DNA from: Alkaliphilus hydrothermalis | GTDB taxonomy: Bacteria; Bacillota; Clostridia; Peptostreptococcales; Natronincolaceae | Reading direction: 5' to 3' | DNA: 50,340 nt | NCBI RefSeq assembly: GCF_016908555.1 | Contig: NZ_JAFBEE010000021.1 | Span: forward strand, 1-50,340 | In this document: in pieces, positions 33,124 through 40,856 of the stretch | How the letters are laid out: each line of letters starts with the position of its first letter | Position numbering within the stretch: position 1 is the stretch's first letter | Program-made: the position numbers and the translations under genes | The notes under the pieces: model-generated | Seen by the model: only the letters and a program-made list of their open reading frames with translations | Database searches by the model: none | What the model was told of the DNA's origin: nothing

Positions 33124-34302
33124 ATGAAGGAAATTGTTATAGCAAGTGCAGTTAGAACAGCAATAGGAAATTACGGTGGTGCTTTAGCAGATGTATCAGC
33201 TGTTGATTTAGGGGCTCTAGTTATTAAAGAAGCATTAAATCGTGCAAATGTTAAACCAGAGCAGGTGGATGAAGTATATATGGGCTGTATTCTACAGGCT
33301 GGACTAGGGCAAGGGGTTGCAAGACAAGCTTCTATAAAGGCAGGCATACCATCAGGCATACCAGCAACCACTATCAACATGCTTTGTGGATCAGGGTTAA
33401 GGACAGTATCTTTGGCAGCTCAAACAATTATAGCGGGAGATAATGATATAGTAGTAGCAGGTGGAACAGAAAACATGAGCCAAGCTCCATACCTTTTACC
33501 AAAGGCAAGATGGGGAATGCGTATGGGACATGGTCAAGTGATGGATTCAATGATTCATGATGCTTTAACTGATGCCTTTAATGACTACCACATGGGAATT
33601 ACTGCTGAGAACTTAGTAGAAAAGTATGGACTAACGAGAGAAGAACAGGATCAATTTGCAGCTGAAAGTCAAAACAAAGCTGAAAAAGCTATAGCAGAAG
33701 GAAAGTTTAAGGAAGAAATCGTACCAGTAAGTATTCCCCAAAGAAAAGGCGATCCAATCATCTTTGATACTGACGAGTTCCCAAAGGCAGGAGTAACGGC
33801 TGAAAAATTAGGCAAATTAAGACCAGCCTTCAAGAAGGATGGAAGTGTGACTGCTGCAAATGCATCTGGAATTAATGATGGAGCAGCAGCACTAGTAATC
33901 ATGACGAAAGAAAAAGCTGATGAATTGGGAATTAAGCCATTGGCAACCTTAGTATCCTATGGCAATGCAGGAGTAGAACCATCAATAATGGGTATTGGGC
34001 CAGTTCCTGCAACTCAAAAAGCTTTAGAAAAGGCTGGACTTAAAATAGAAGATATGGACTTAATCGAGGCAAATGAAGCCTTTGCAGCTCAAGCTCTAGC
34101 AGTAGGCAAAGAATTAAACTGGGTTGCTGAGAGAGTAAATGTGAATGGGGGAGCAATCGCACTAGGACATCCAGTCGGAGCCAGTGGGGCAAGAATCCTT
34201 GTAACCCTATTACATGAAATGCAAAAGAGAGAGTCTAACTATGGATTAGCCACATTATGTATTGGTGGTGGAATGGGTACAGCCGTCATCGTTAAAAGAT
34301 AG
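33124..34302 (+). CDS. thlA: Acetyl-CoA C-acetyltransferase (thiolase)
   Basis: Degradative/biosynthetic type II thiolase, interconverting acetoacetyl-CoA and two acetyl-CoA. The 392 residues show the nucleophile Cys88 in NMLCGSGLRTV, GGTENMSQAPYLL, NEAFAAQALAV, GGAIALGHPVGASGARIL with the active-site His, and the C-terminal LCIGGGMGTA with the second Cys. GAAGGAGGAT precedes ATG 33124. It is transcribed alone from a sigma-54 promoter and ends in a terminator, just before the sigma-54 activator gene. Confidence 0.95.
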   Translation: MKEIVIASAVRTAIGNYGGALADVSAVDLGALVIKEALNRANVKPEQVDEVYMGCILQAGLGQGVARQASIKAGIPSGIPATTINMLCGSGLRTVSLAAQTIIAGDNDIVVAGGTENMSQAPYLLPKARWGMRMGHGQVMDSMIHDALTDAFNDYHMGITAENLVEKYGLTREEQDQFAAESQNKAEKAIAEGKFKEEIVPVSIPQRKGDPIIFDTDEFPKAGVTAEKLGKLRPAFKKDGSVTAANASGINDGAAALVIMTKEKADELGIKPLATLVSYGNAGVEPSIMGIGPVPATQKALEKAGLKIEDMDLIEANEAFAAQALAVGKELNWVAERVNVNGGAIALGHPVGASGARILVTLLHEMQKRESNYGLATLCIGGGMGTAVIVKR

Positions 34303-34325
34303 CTTAATAAAACATATATATATAT

Positions 34326-34362
34326 AGCAAAGGATCCTTAGTCGATTCTTTGCTGTTTTTAT
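34326..34362 (+). terminator. Terminator after the thiolase gene
   Basis: AGCAAAGGA (34326-34334) pairs with TTCTTTGCT (34346-34354, one mismatch), followed by GTTTTTAT. Confidence 0.8.
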
Positions 34363-34433
34363 ATTAATAAAAAACACAAATCTCAAATCATAGCAATATT
34401 ATCAAAGTTCTTAAGAAAAATAATCCCTAGGGG

Positions 34434-35927
34434 GTGAATCCAATTAACCGTGAAGAAAGAAGACAAAAGTATATAGACTTGAATTTTATTAATCGTCTAC
34501 ATGAGAAAGCGGAAGACAAGTTGGAGGATATAGAGTTTCTATTAAATCTATATAAGGACATTTTTAATATAACCTATAACTGGATGGTGGTGGTAGATCC
34601 AGATGGCTATATTATTATGATTAATAAACGTTATTGCGACTTTATTGGAATTAGTCAGGAATCAGCAATTGGACAGCACGTAACGGAAGTTATAGAGAAT
34701 ACAAGAATGCATATTGTAGTTAAGACGGGGCAAAAAGAAATTGGAGATATACAAGAAATAAAAGGAAATCAGATGATTGCAGACCGTATACCCATCTATA
34801 GGGAAGGTAGGATTATAGGAGCGGTAGGGACGGTTATTTTTAAAAATCTAGTTGAATTTGATGTCTATGTAAAGAACATTTTGAAGATGGAAAAACAACT
34901 GGAATTCTATAAAAGAGAACTGAAGAAGGCCCTTGGAGGGGAATATACCTTTGAAAGTATTGTGGGCAACAGTGATGAGATTATGAGGGCTAGGGAACTT
35001 GCCCACAAAGTTGCTTCTAGTAAATCTAATGTCTTATTATTAGGAGAGAGTGGTACGGGAAAAGAACTCTTTGCCCATGCTATTCATAACGCTAGTGTAC
35101 GGGGGGAATATCCTCTTATTAAAGTAAACTGTGGAGCTATACCAGCAGAATTAATCGAGTCTGAGCTTTTTGGTTACGAACAAGGGGCCTTTACTGGGGC
35201 TAAAAAGGGTGGAAAACCTGGGAAGTTTGAATTGGCTAATAAGAGTACTATTTTTCTTGATGAAATTGGTGATCTACCTTTAAACATGCAGGTTAAGATA
35301 TTGAGAGTAATACAGGAGCGGGAAATAGAGAGAATAGGTGGAGTAAAGAGTCAAAAGATAGACGTTAGAATTATAGCAGCTACAAATAGAAATCTACAAG
35401 AAATGGTTGAACAGAAAACATTCAGAGAAGATTTATATTATAGGTTGAACGTAATCAGTATAAATATTCCACCCCTAAGGGAGAGGAGCGGGGACGTGCC
35501 ACTAATTACTAACTACCTGCTTAAGAAGCTGGCAGGAGAAATGGAGCGACATGTAACCGAAATATCTCCGTCTGCTATGGAGGCACTCAAAACCTATCAT
35601 TGGCCTGGGAATATTAGGGAGCTAGCTAATTTGATTGAAAGAGCTTTAAACTTAGTGGAGAAGGAGGCTATGATTACTATAGAACACCTTCCCTACTATA
35701 TTCGCAAGAATTTTCAGGACCATAAAATTATTAATTTGGAGCCAAAAGAGGTTAAACTTGAAGGGAGTCTCAAGGAAATTATTGAAGAAATTGAACGTAA
35801 AGCTATTACTCAAGTGTTAACTGAAACCGATGGGAATAAATTACAAACTGCAAAGTCCTTAGGAATAAGTCGTACAAGCCTATATGAGAAGATTAAAAGA
35901 TACAATTTAGATTTATTAGTAAAGTAA
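34434..35927 (+). CDS. Sigma-54-dependent transcriptional activator with PAS domain
   Basis: A 497-residue enhancer-binding protein. A short N-terminal helical part is followed by a PAS domain (about 45-145, VVVDPDGYIIMINKRYCDFIG), the AAA+ domain with Walker A GESGTGKE, the sigma-54 contact loop GAFTGA, Walker B IFLDEIGDL and RLNVISINIPPLRER, and a Fis-type HTH (TAKSLGISRTSLYEKI). No receiver domain, so it probably senses a metabolite or redox state through PAS. GTG 34434 overlaps the AGGGGGTGA site; ATT 34443, 5 bases after it, is a possible true start. It is the likely regulator of the three sigma-54 promoters nearby. Confidence 0.9.
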   Translation: MNPINREERRQKYIDLNFINRLHEKAEDKLEDIEFLLNLYKDIFNITYNWMVVVDPDGYIIMINKRYCDFIGISQESAIGQHVTEVIENTRMHIVVKTGQKEIGDIQEIKGNQMIADRIPIYREGRIIGAVGTVIFKNLVEFDVYVKNILKMEKQLEFYKRELKKALGGEYTFESIVGNSDEIMRARELAHKVASSKSNVLLLGESGTGKELFAHAIHNASVRGEYPLIKVNCGAIPAELIESELFGYEQGAFTGAKKGGKPGKFELANKSTIFLDEIGDLPLNMQVKILRVIQEREIERIGGVKSQKIDVRIIAATNRNLQEMVEQKTFREDLYYRLNVISINIPPLRERSGDVPLITNYLLKKLAGEMERHVTEISPSAMEALKTYHWPGNIRELANLIERALNLVEKEAMITIEHLPYYIRKNFQDHKIINLEPKEVKLEGSLKEIIEEIERKAITQVLTETDGNKLQTAKSLGISRTSLYEKIKRYNLDLLVK

Positions 35928-35967
35928 GTTTAGTGTGTAATACAAAAGCTTGTAATAGTTCATAAAC

Positions 35968-35995
35968 TGTAAACAGAATACACATTGTAAACAGA
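35968..35995 (+). repeat. Tandem TGTAAACAGA repeat
   Basis: TGTAAACAGA occurs at 35968-35977 and 35986-35995, an 18-base period, about 240-270 bases before the sigma-54 promoter. A possible regulator-binding array. Confidence 0.5.
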
Positions 35996-36157
35996 GTGAA
36001 TATTGCAAATAAAATGTACACTGTAATTAATATGAACACAATGAATAATAATCATTATTGGTTAAGTACAAGTATTATGTTTTCAACATTCACACCATTT
36101 GATGCCATCTCAACATGAGTCAAATCCAAAGTTAGTGCACAAAAAATGAACAATGCT

Positions 36158-36164
36158 CAAGAAT
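36158..36164 (-). promoter_or_regulatory. Candidate activator half-site upstream of the CoA transferase operon
   Basis: CAAGAAT (ATTCTTG on the minus strand) lies 74-80 bases before the -24 box at 36238, matching the word found upstream of the thiolase and MaoC promoters. Tentative. Confidence 0.25.
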
Positions 36165-36237
36165 GTTAAAATAAAGCCATCCTCTAGATTTCAAATACAA
36201 TGCAAAAATACTCATGTCTTTTCTAAGGCCATAAAGG

Positions 36238-36253
36238 TGGCATGAGTATTGCA
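36238..36253 (+). promoter_or_regulatory. Sigma-54 promoter of the CoA transferase operon
   Basis: TGGCATGAGTATTGCA: -24 TGGCAT, N5, -12 TTGCA with exact spacing. The TTG start of the CoA transferase lies 41 bases downstream. Confidence 0.88.
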
Positions 36254-36293
36254 TTATATTATGGACAAATAAAACTGGAGGGAGGCTTTTATT

Positions 36294-37847
36294 TTGGCAC
36301 TTAAATTTTTAACAGCAGATGAAGCAGTAAAACTAGTAACATCTAATAGCACAATAGCAACAGGAGGATTCGTAGGGAATGCCGTTCCAGAAGAATTAGA
36401 GATCGCGCTGGAAAAAAGATTTGTAGAGACTAACGAACCTCAAAACTTAACTTTGGTTTATGCGGCAGGACAAGGAGACGGAAAAGACAGAGGGCTAAAT
36501 CACCTAGGACATGAGGGTCTATTAAAGCGGGTTATCGGAGGTCACTGGGGTTTAGTTCCTAAAATTCAGAAATTAGCATTTGAAAATAAGATTGAGGCAT
36601 ATAACTTTCCTCAAGGATCAATCTCTCATTTATTTAGAGATATAGCAGCTAACAAGCCAGGAACCGTAACGAAAGTAGGCTTAAAAACCTTTGTTGACCC
36701 AAGGGTAGATGGTGGAAAATTAAATGATTCAACAAAAGAGGATATGGTTGAACTAGTCAATTTATTGGGAGAGGAATACTTACTATACAAAGCATTTCCA
36801 ATAGATTTTGCATTTATCAGAGGGACTTATGCTGATGAAAATGGAAACGTTACCATGGAAAAGGAAGCAGGTTCACTGGAAGTACTTTCTATTGCACAAG
36901 CTTGTAAAAACTCTGGTGGAAAAGTGATTGTTCAAGTAGAGAAGGTAGTTAAGAAGGGAACTCTGGACCCAAAGTTAGTAAAGATACCTGGAATATATGT
37001 AGATACAATCGTAGAAGTACAAGATATGAAAAATCATATGCAGACCTTTGCTGAGGCTTATAATTCTAGCTATACTGGGGCTACTAGAGTGCCAGTAAAC
37101 TCAGTGAAACCGATGGCTCTAGATGAGAGAAAAATTATTGCAAGAAGAGCTGCTATGGAGCTAGTGCCAAATGCAGTGGTCAATTTAGGAATAGGAATGC
37201 CTGAGGGAGTGGCTATTGTTGCCAACGAAGAAGGCATCGGTGAGCAAATGGTATTAACTGTAGAACCAGGACCAATCGGTGGTATTCCTGCTGGTGGTTT
37301 AAGTTTCGGTGCCGCGATTAATCCAGAAGCGATTATTGATCAACCTTATCAGTTTGATTTTTATGATGGTGGTGGATTGGATGTAGCTTTCCTAGGATTG
37401 GCACAATGTGATGGAGAGGGAAATATTAACGTAAGTAAGTTTGGTCCAAAGATAGCAGGAGCAGGTGGCTTTATTAACATTACTCAAAATGCTAAAAAAG
37501 TAATCTTCTGTGGAACTTTTACTGCTGGGGGCTTAGATATTCAAGTTAATGATGGTAAGCTTGTGATCAACCAAGAAGGAAAGGTTAAAAAATTAATCCC
37601 TAGAGTAGAACACATTACTTTTAGCGGTGATTATGCTTTAGAAGTAAAGCAACCAGTAATATATATTACTGAGAGGGCAGTATTCACTTTAAACGAAGAA
37701 GGAATCACGCTAACTGAAATTGCTCCTGGTGTTGACCTACAGAAGGACATATTAGATCAAATGGAATTTGTTCCAAAAATCAGTAAAGATTTAAAAGAAA
37801 TGGATTCTAGAATTTTTACTAATGAAAGAATGGGTTTAGTAATTTAA
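36294..37847 (+). CDS. Acyl-CoA:carboxylate CoA transferase (YdiF-like, fused alpha-beta)
   Basis: A 517-residue family I CoA transferase with both halves in one chain. It moves CoA between acyl-CoA and short-chain acids, forming a glutamyl-CoA thioester; Glu324 in LTVEPGPIGGIPAGG is the expected catalytic residue. The start is TTG 36294, preceded by GAGGGAGG 8 bases upstream. The first gene of an operon with a GntP permease and an SDR, recalling the B. subtilis yxjCDEF arrangement (permease, succinyl-CoA:3-oxoacid transferase, 3-hydroxybutyrate dehydrogenase). Likely substrates are acetoacetate, 3-hydroxybutyrate or butyrate; propionate is an alternative. Confidence 0.9.
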   Translation: MALKFLTADEAVKLVTSNSTIATGGFVGNAVPEELEIALEKRFVETNEPQNLTLVYAAGQGDGKDRGLNHLGHEGLLKRVIGGHWGLVPKIQKLAFENKIEAYNFPQGSISHLFRDIAANKPGTVTKVGLKTFVDPRVDGGKLNDSTKEDMVELVNLLGEEYLLYKAFPIDFAFIRGTYADENGNVTMEKEAGSLEVLSIAQACKNSGGKVIVQVEKVVKKGTLDPKLVKIPGIYVDTIVEVQDMKNHMQTFAEAYNSSYTGATRVPVNSVKPMALDERKIIARRAAMELVPNAVVNLGIGMPEGVAIVANEEGIGEQMVLTVEPGPIGGIPAGGLSFGAAINPEAIIDQPYQFDFYDGGGLDVAFLGLAQCDGEGNINVSKFGPKIAGAGGFINITQNAKKVIFCGTFTAGGLDIQVNDGKLVINQEGKVKKLIPRVEHITFSGDYALEVKQPVIYITERAVFTLNEEGITLTEIAPGVDLQKDILDQMEFVPKISKDLKEMDSRIFTNERMGLVI

Positions 37848-37864
37848 AGTGGGAGGGATATTAA

Positions 37865-39166
37865 ATGTTAGGTATTATTATTGGATTAGTATTGTTGATG
37901 TACTTAGCCTACAGAGGGATGTCCATTATATGGATTGCTCCTATCTGTGCATTGATTGTTGCAGGTTCTGGTGGATTAGAATTGTTACCAGCTTACTCAG
38001 AAACATATATGGGTGGTCTTGTAGGTTTTGCTAAGGCATGGTTCCCGGCATTTTTATTGGGAGCGATTTTTGGTAAGGTGATGGATGAATCAGGTGCCGC
38101 TCGTTCCGTTGCATACTATATGACAAAGCTAATTGGTACAAAATATGCTATAGCAGCAGTAGTGGCAGCTTGTGGAATCTTAACTTACGGTGGAGTTTCT
38201 CTATTCGTAGTAGTATTTGCCATTTATCCATTGGCTGTTGCTCTATTCAGAGAGGCTAACATCTCTAGAAAGCTTATTCCAGGGGCTATCGCATTAGGAT
38301 CTTTTACATTCACAATGACTGCATTACCAGGAACACCACAAATTCAGAACTTAATTCCCATGACTTATTTCGGAACTACACCAGTAGCTGCGCCAATTAT
38401 GGGGGTCGCTGGAGCGCTTGTAATGTTTGGGGTCGGTCTCCTTTGGTTAAGTTATAGACAAAGAAAATTAACTGCTGCAGGAGAGGTTTTCACTGAGCTT
38501 GAAAAGAAAGTAGACGAAATTAATGCTTCTAAATTACCAAATCCATTTTTATCAGCAATACCTCTAATCCTTGTTATTGGTGTCTTAAACTTATTTACAA
38601 AGGAACTACCAGCTGCTCAACAGGTAATTCCTCCTTTAGTAATTGGTATTATTGCAGCTATTGCACTTAACTTCAAGAGATTACCAAAATTAATTGAAAC
38701 GATCAATGCCGGAGCTGCGGGTTCAGTATTAGCAATTCTAAATACAAGTGCAGCGGTTGGTTTTGGTGCAGTAGTAAGAGCGGTACCAGGATTTGAGACA
38801 TTAACTAGTATGGTATTGGCAATTCCAGGAAATCCCCTTATCTCACTATCGGCTGCAGTAAACGTGCTGGCAGGAGCTACAGGTTCAGCATCAGGTGGTA
38901 TGGGTATAGCATTAGCAGCTTTAGGTGAAAAATATATGCAGTTAGCTGCTTCAACGGGTATTCCACCAGAGGCATTCCATAGAGTAGCATCTTTATCCAG
39001 TGGTGGATTAGATACACTACCTCACAATGGTGCGGTATTAACATTATTAGCAGTTACAGCTATGACCCATAAGGATTCTTATAAAGATATCTTTATGGTA
39101 GGAACAGCGATTCCAATTCTTTCGGTAATAGTAGCTATTGTATTAGCAAGTATTGGGCTTGTATAG
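37865..39166 (+). CDS. GntP-family permease
   Basis: A 433-residue membrane transporter with about twelve helices. Family patterns include the N-terminal IIIGLVLLMYLAYRGMS, a Gly/Ala-rich GGVSLFVVVFAIYPLAV, FTMTALPGTPQIQN and the C-terminal SSGGLDTLPHNGAVLTLL. Family members are proton symporters for gluconate, D-serine or 3-hydroxybutyrate. It starts 17 bases after the CoA transferase with GGAGGG before the ATG, so it probably imports the acid that the transferase or SDR acts on. Confidence 0.9.
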   Translation: MLGIIIGLVLLMYLAYRGMSIIWIAPICALIVAGSGGLELLPAYSETYMGGLVGFAKAWFPAFLLGAIFGKVMDESGAARSVAYYMTKLIGTKYAIAAVVAACGILTYGGVSLFVVVFAIYPLAVALFREANISRKLIPGAIALGSFTFTMTALPGTPQIQNLIPMTYFGTTPVAAPIMGVAGALVMFGVGLLWLSYRQRKLTAAGEVFTELEKKVDEINASKLPNPFLSAIPLILVIGVLNLFTKELPAAQQVIPPLVIGIIAAIALNFKRLPKLIETINAGAAGSVLAILNTSAAVGFGAVVRAVPGFETLTSMVLAIPGNPLISLSAAVNVLAGATGSASGGMGIALAALGEKYMQLAASTGIPPEAFHRVASLSSGGLDTLPHNGAVLTLLAVTAMTHKDSYKDIFMVGTAIPILSVIVAIVLASIGLV

Positions 39167-39326
39167 CATACTGAGGAATAGTACTGGTTTTATCCTAATA
39201 GAATCAAAGTGCTACTGAAGTAAATTAGACAAGTTTAATGAAAAATAATGTGTAATATTAATTTATAAGTTAGCTTTTTCAATGATAAGTTAGAAGTAAG
39301 CGTAATGAACATAGGAGGTAATGTAA

Positions 39327-40067
39327 ATGAGATTAAAGGATAAAGTAGCAGTTATTACAGGATCTACATCGGGAATAGGTAAAGGATCAATCAAAAGATT
39401 TGCAGAAGAAGGAGCAAAGGTAGTTATTTGGGGGATGCACAAAGAGGAAGTAGATGCAGCGGTTAACGAAATAAATGCAACTGGTGCAGAGGCTTTTGGA
39501 GTTGTAGCTAATGTAGCTAAACAAGAAGAAGTTAATTCAGCCATTGAACAAGTAATGAATAGATTTGGAAGAATAGATATCTTAATTAATAATGCAGGAA
39601 TCACTGCTGATGCCCAATTAGTAAAAATGACAGAAGACCAATTTGATAACGTTATTGCTGTAAACCTAAAAGGAGTATATAATTGCGGTCAAACTGTTGC
39701 TAAAATAATGGCAGAGCAAATGAGTGGAGTAATTATCAACGTATCTTCAATTGTTGGTCTTTATGGAAACTTTGGTCAAACAAATTATGCTGCAACAAAG
39801 TTTGGTGTGATTGGTATGACTAAAACTTGGGCTAGAGAGTTGGGTAGAAAAGGTGTTAGAGTAAATGCTGTAGCACCAGGTTTTATTAATACTGAAATGA
39901 CAGCTAAAATGCCAGAAAAGGTATTAGAAATGATGAAGGGTAAATCTCCATTAAACTCATTAGGAGAAGTTGATGATATAGCAAATGCCTTCTTATATCT
40001 AGCATCTGATGAAGCTAAGTTTGTAACTGGAGCAGTATTATCTGTAGATGGCGGTGCTGTTTTATAA
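39327..40067 (+). CDS. SDR-family reductase, PhaB/FabG-like
   Basis: A 246-residue classical short-chain dehydrogenase. The cofactor motif is TGSTSGIGKG, followed by NNAG, the catalytic Ser in VSSIVG and YAATK, and the C-terminal TGAVLSVDGG. NNAGITADAQLVKMTEDQF resembles the acetoacetyl-CoA reductase PhaB and FabG. It likely interconverts acetoacetyl-CoA and (R)-3-hydroxybutyryl-CoA; oxidation of free 3-hydroxybutyrate or a 3-oxoacyl-ACP role are alternatives. AGGAGGT precedes the ATG. It is the last gene before a large palindromic hairpin. Confidence 0.88.
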   Translation: MRLKDKVAVITGSTSGIGKGSIKRFAEEGAKVVIWGMHKEEVDAAVNEINATGAEAFGVVANVAKQEEVNSAIEQVMNRFGRIDILINNAGITADAQLVKMTEDQFDNVIAVNLKGVYNCGQTVAKIMAEQMSGVIINVSSIVGLYGNFGQTNYAATKFGVIGMTKTWARELGRKGVRVNAVAPGFINTEMTAKMPEKVLEMMKGKSPLNSLGEVDDIANAFLYLASDEAKFVTGAVLSVDGGAVL

Positions 40068-40163
40068 AATAGTATGATGACCACTTAATGAACACTGTAT
40101 TAATTTCCTACAGTGGGAAAGATATTGATTAACTGATATAAACCTAGAAAACTTAATAGTTAG

Positions 40164-40216
40164 CATATCCAACAGAAAAACTGTACATTTAATGTACAGT
40201 TTTTCTGTTGGATATG
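40164..40216. terminator. 53-bp perfect palindrome, probable bidirectional terminator
   Basis: Arms 40164-40189 and 40191-40216 are perfect reverse complements over 26 bases around a single T. The inner part (AAAAACTGTACAT ... ATGTACAGTTTTT) has the A-run, stem and T-run of an intrinsic terminator in both directions. The outer 12 bp extend it. Located between the SDR gene and the sigma-54 promoter at 40353. Confidence 0.75.
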
Positions 40217-40248
40217 GTTAAATAATAAACAAACGAAATCAAAATGTT

Positions 40249-40255
40249 ATTCTTG
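40249..40255 (+). promoter_or_regulatory. Candidate activator half-site upstream of the MaoC operon
   Basis: ATTCTTG at 40249-40255, about 98-104 bases before the -24 box at 40353; TAAGAAC, an imperfect inverted copy, lies about 30 bases further on. Shared with the other two sigma-54 promoters. Tentative. Confidence 0.25.
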
Positions 40256-40352
40256 TAAAAAATAGAAAATTAAAAGATTAAGAACATCCAAAGCGTTAAA
40301 TGCAAGGTTTGATGTAAATAAGATTGACAATAAAATATCAGGAATACAAATG

Positions 40353-40368
40353 TGGCACGATATTTGCG
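40353..40368 (+). promoter_or_regulatory. Sigma-54 promoter of the MaoC-acd-etfBA operon
   Basis: TGGCACGATATTTGCG: a perfect -24 TGGCAC, N5 and -12 TTGC. A frame beginning at ATG 40352 overlaps the promoter itself, which supports the later GTG 40409 as true gene start. Confidence 0.92.
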
Positions 40369-40408
40369 ACAATTATTAGGCGTAATTAAAATTAAAGGGG
40401 GTAATATT

Positions 40409-40825
40409 GTGAAAGGAAAAACAATACATGAAATAAAATTAGGAGATAAGGCTTCGTTTCAAAAAACCATTACCGAGACAGATGTATATTTGTATGCCGG
40501 GATTACTGGAGATCTTAATCCAGCCCATATTAACGAAAGTTATGCTAAGGAGACTTTTTTTAAAGGAAGAATCGTTCATGGGATCCTTACTTCAGGATTA
40601 ATATCAGCTGTGTTAGGCACTCAGTTGCCAGGGCCAGGTACCATCTATTTATCTCAAGATTTAAAGTTTCATGCCCCTGTTAGATTTGCTGACACGATTT
40701 CTGCCGAGGTTGAGGTTGTTGAAATTGCTTCAGAAAAGAATAGAGTAAAATTAAGCACTATATGCAAAAACCAAAATGATGAAGTTGTTCTTTCGGGTGT
40801 TGCTACAGTAATGCCCCCAAAATAA
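40409..40825 (+). CDS. (R)-specific enoyl-CoA hydratase, PhaJ/MaoC-like
   Basis: A 138-residue single hot-dog-fold hydratase. YAGITGDLNPAHINESYA carries Asp35 and His40 with the same spacing as the catalytic Asp/His of Aeromonas PhaJ; KGRIVHGILTSGLISAVLG completes the hydratase-2 motif. It interconverts (R)-3-hydroxyacyl-CoA and trans-2-enoyl-CoA. GTG 40409 preceded by AAAGGGGGT is chosen because the longer frame would run through the sigma-54 promoter. First gene of an operon with an acyl-CoA dehydrogenase and EtfBA. A 3-hydroxyacyl-ACP dehydratase role is less likely here. Confidence 0.88.
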   Translation: MKGKTIHEIKLGDKASFQKTITETDVYLYAGITGDLNPAHINESYAKETFFKGRIVHGILTSGLISAVLGTQLPGPGTIYLSQDLKFHAPVRFADTISAEVEVVEIASEKNRVKLSTICKNQNDEVVLSGVATVMPPK

Positions 40826-40856
40826 TATAAACCACTACTGTAAGGAGGTAATAAGG

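Larger units (their letters stand above)
35928..36237. other. Regulatory gap between the activator and the CoA transferase operon
   Basis: About 310 bases with no gene. It contains TGTAAACAGA twice (35968 and 35986, 18 bases apart), further TGTAA-like words, the self-complementary AATAATAATCATTATT near 36045-36060, and CAAGAAT at 36158. These look like upstream sites of the sigma-54 promoter at 36238. Confidence 0.5.

Noticed and set aside
40352..40408. N-terminal extension of the MaoC-like gene from ATG 40352
   Set aside because: Would lie inside and downstream of the sigma-54 promoter; GTG 40409 has a good ribosome site and matches family length.
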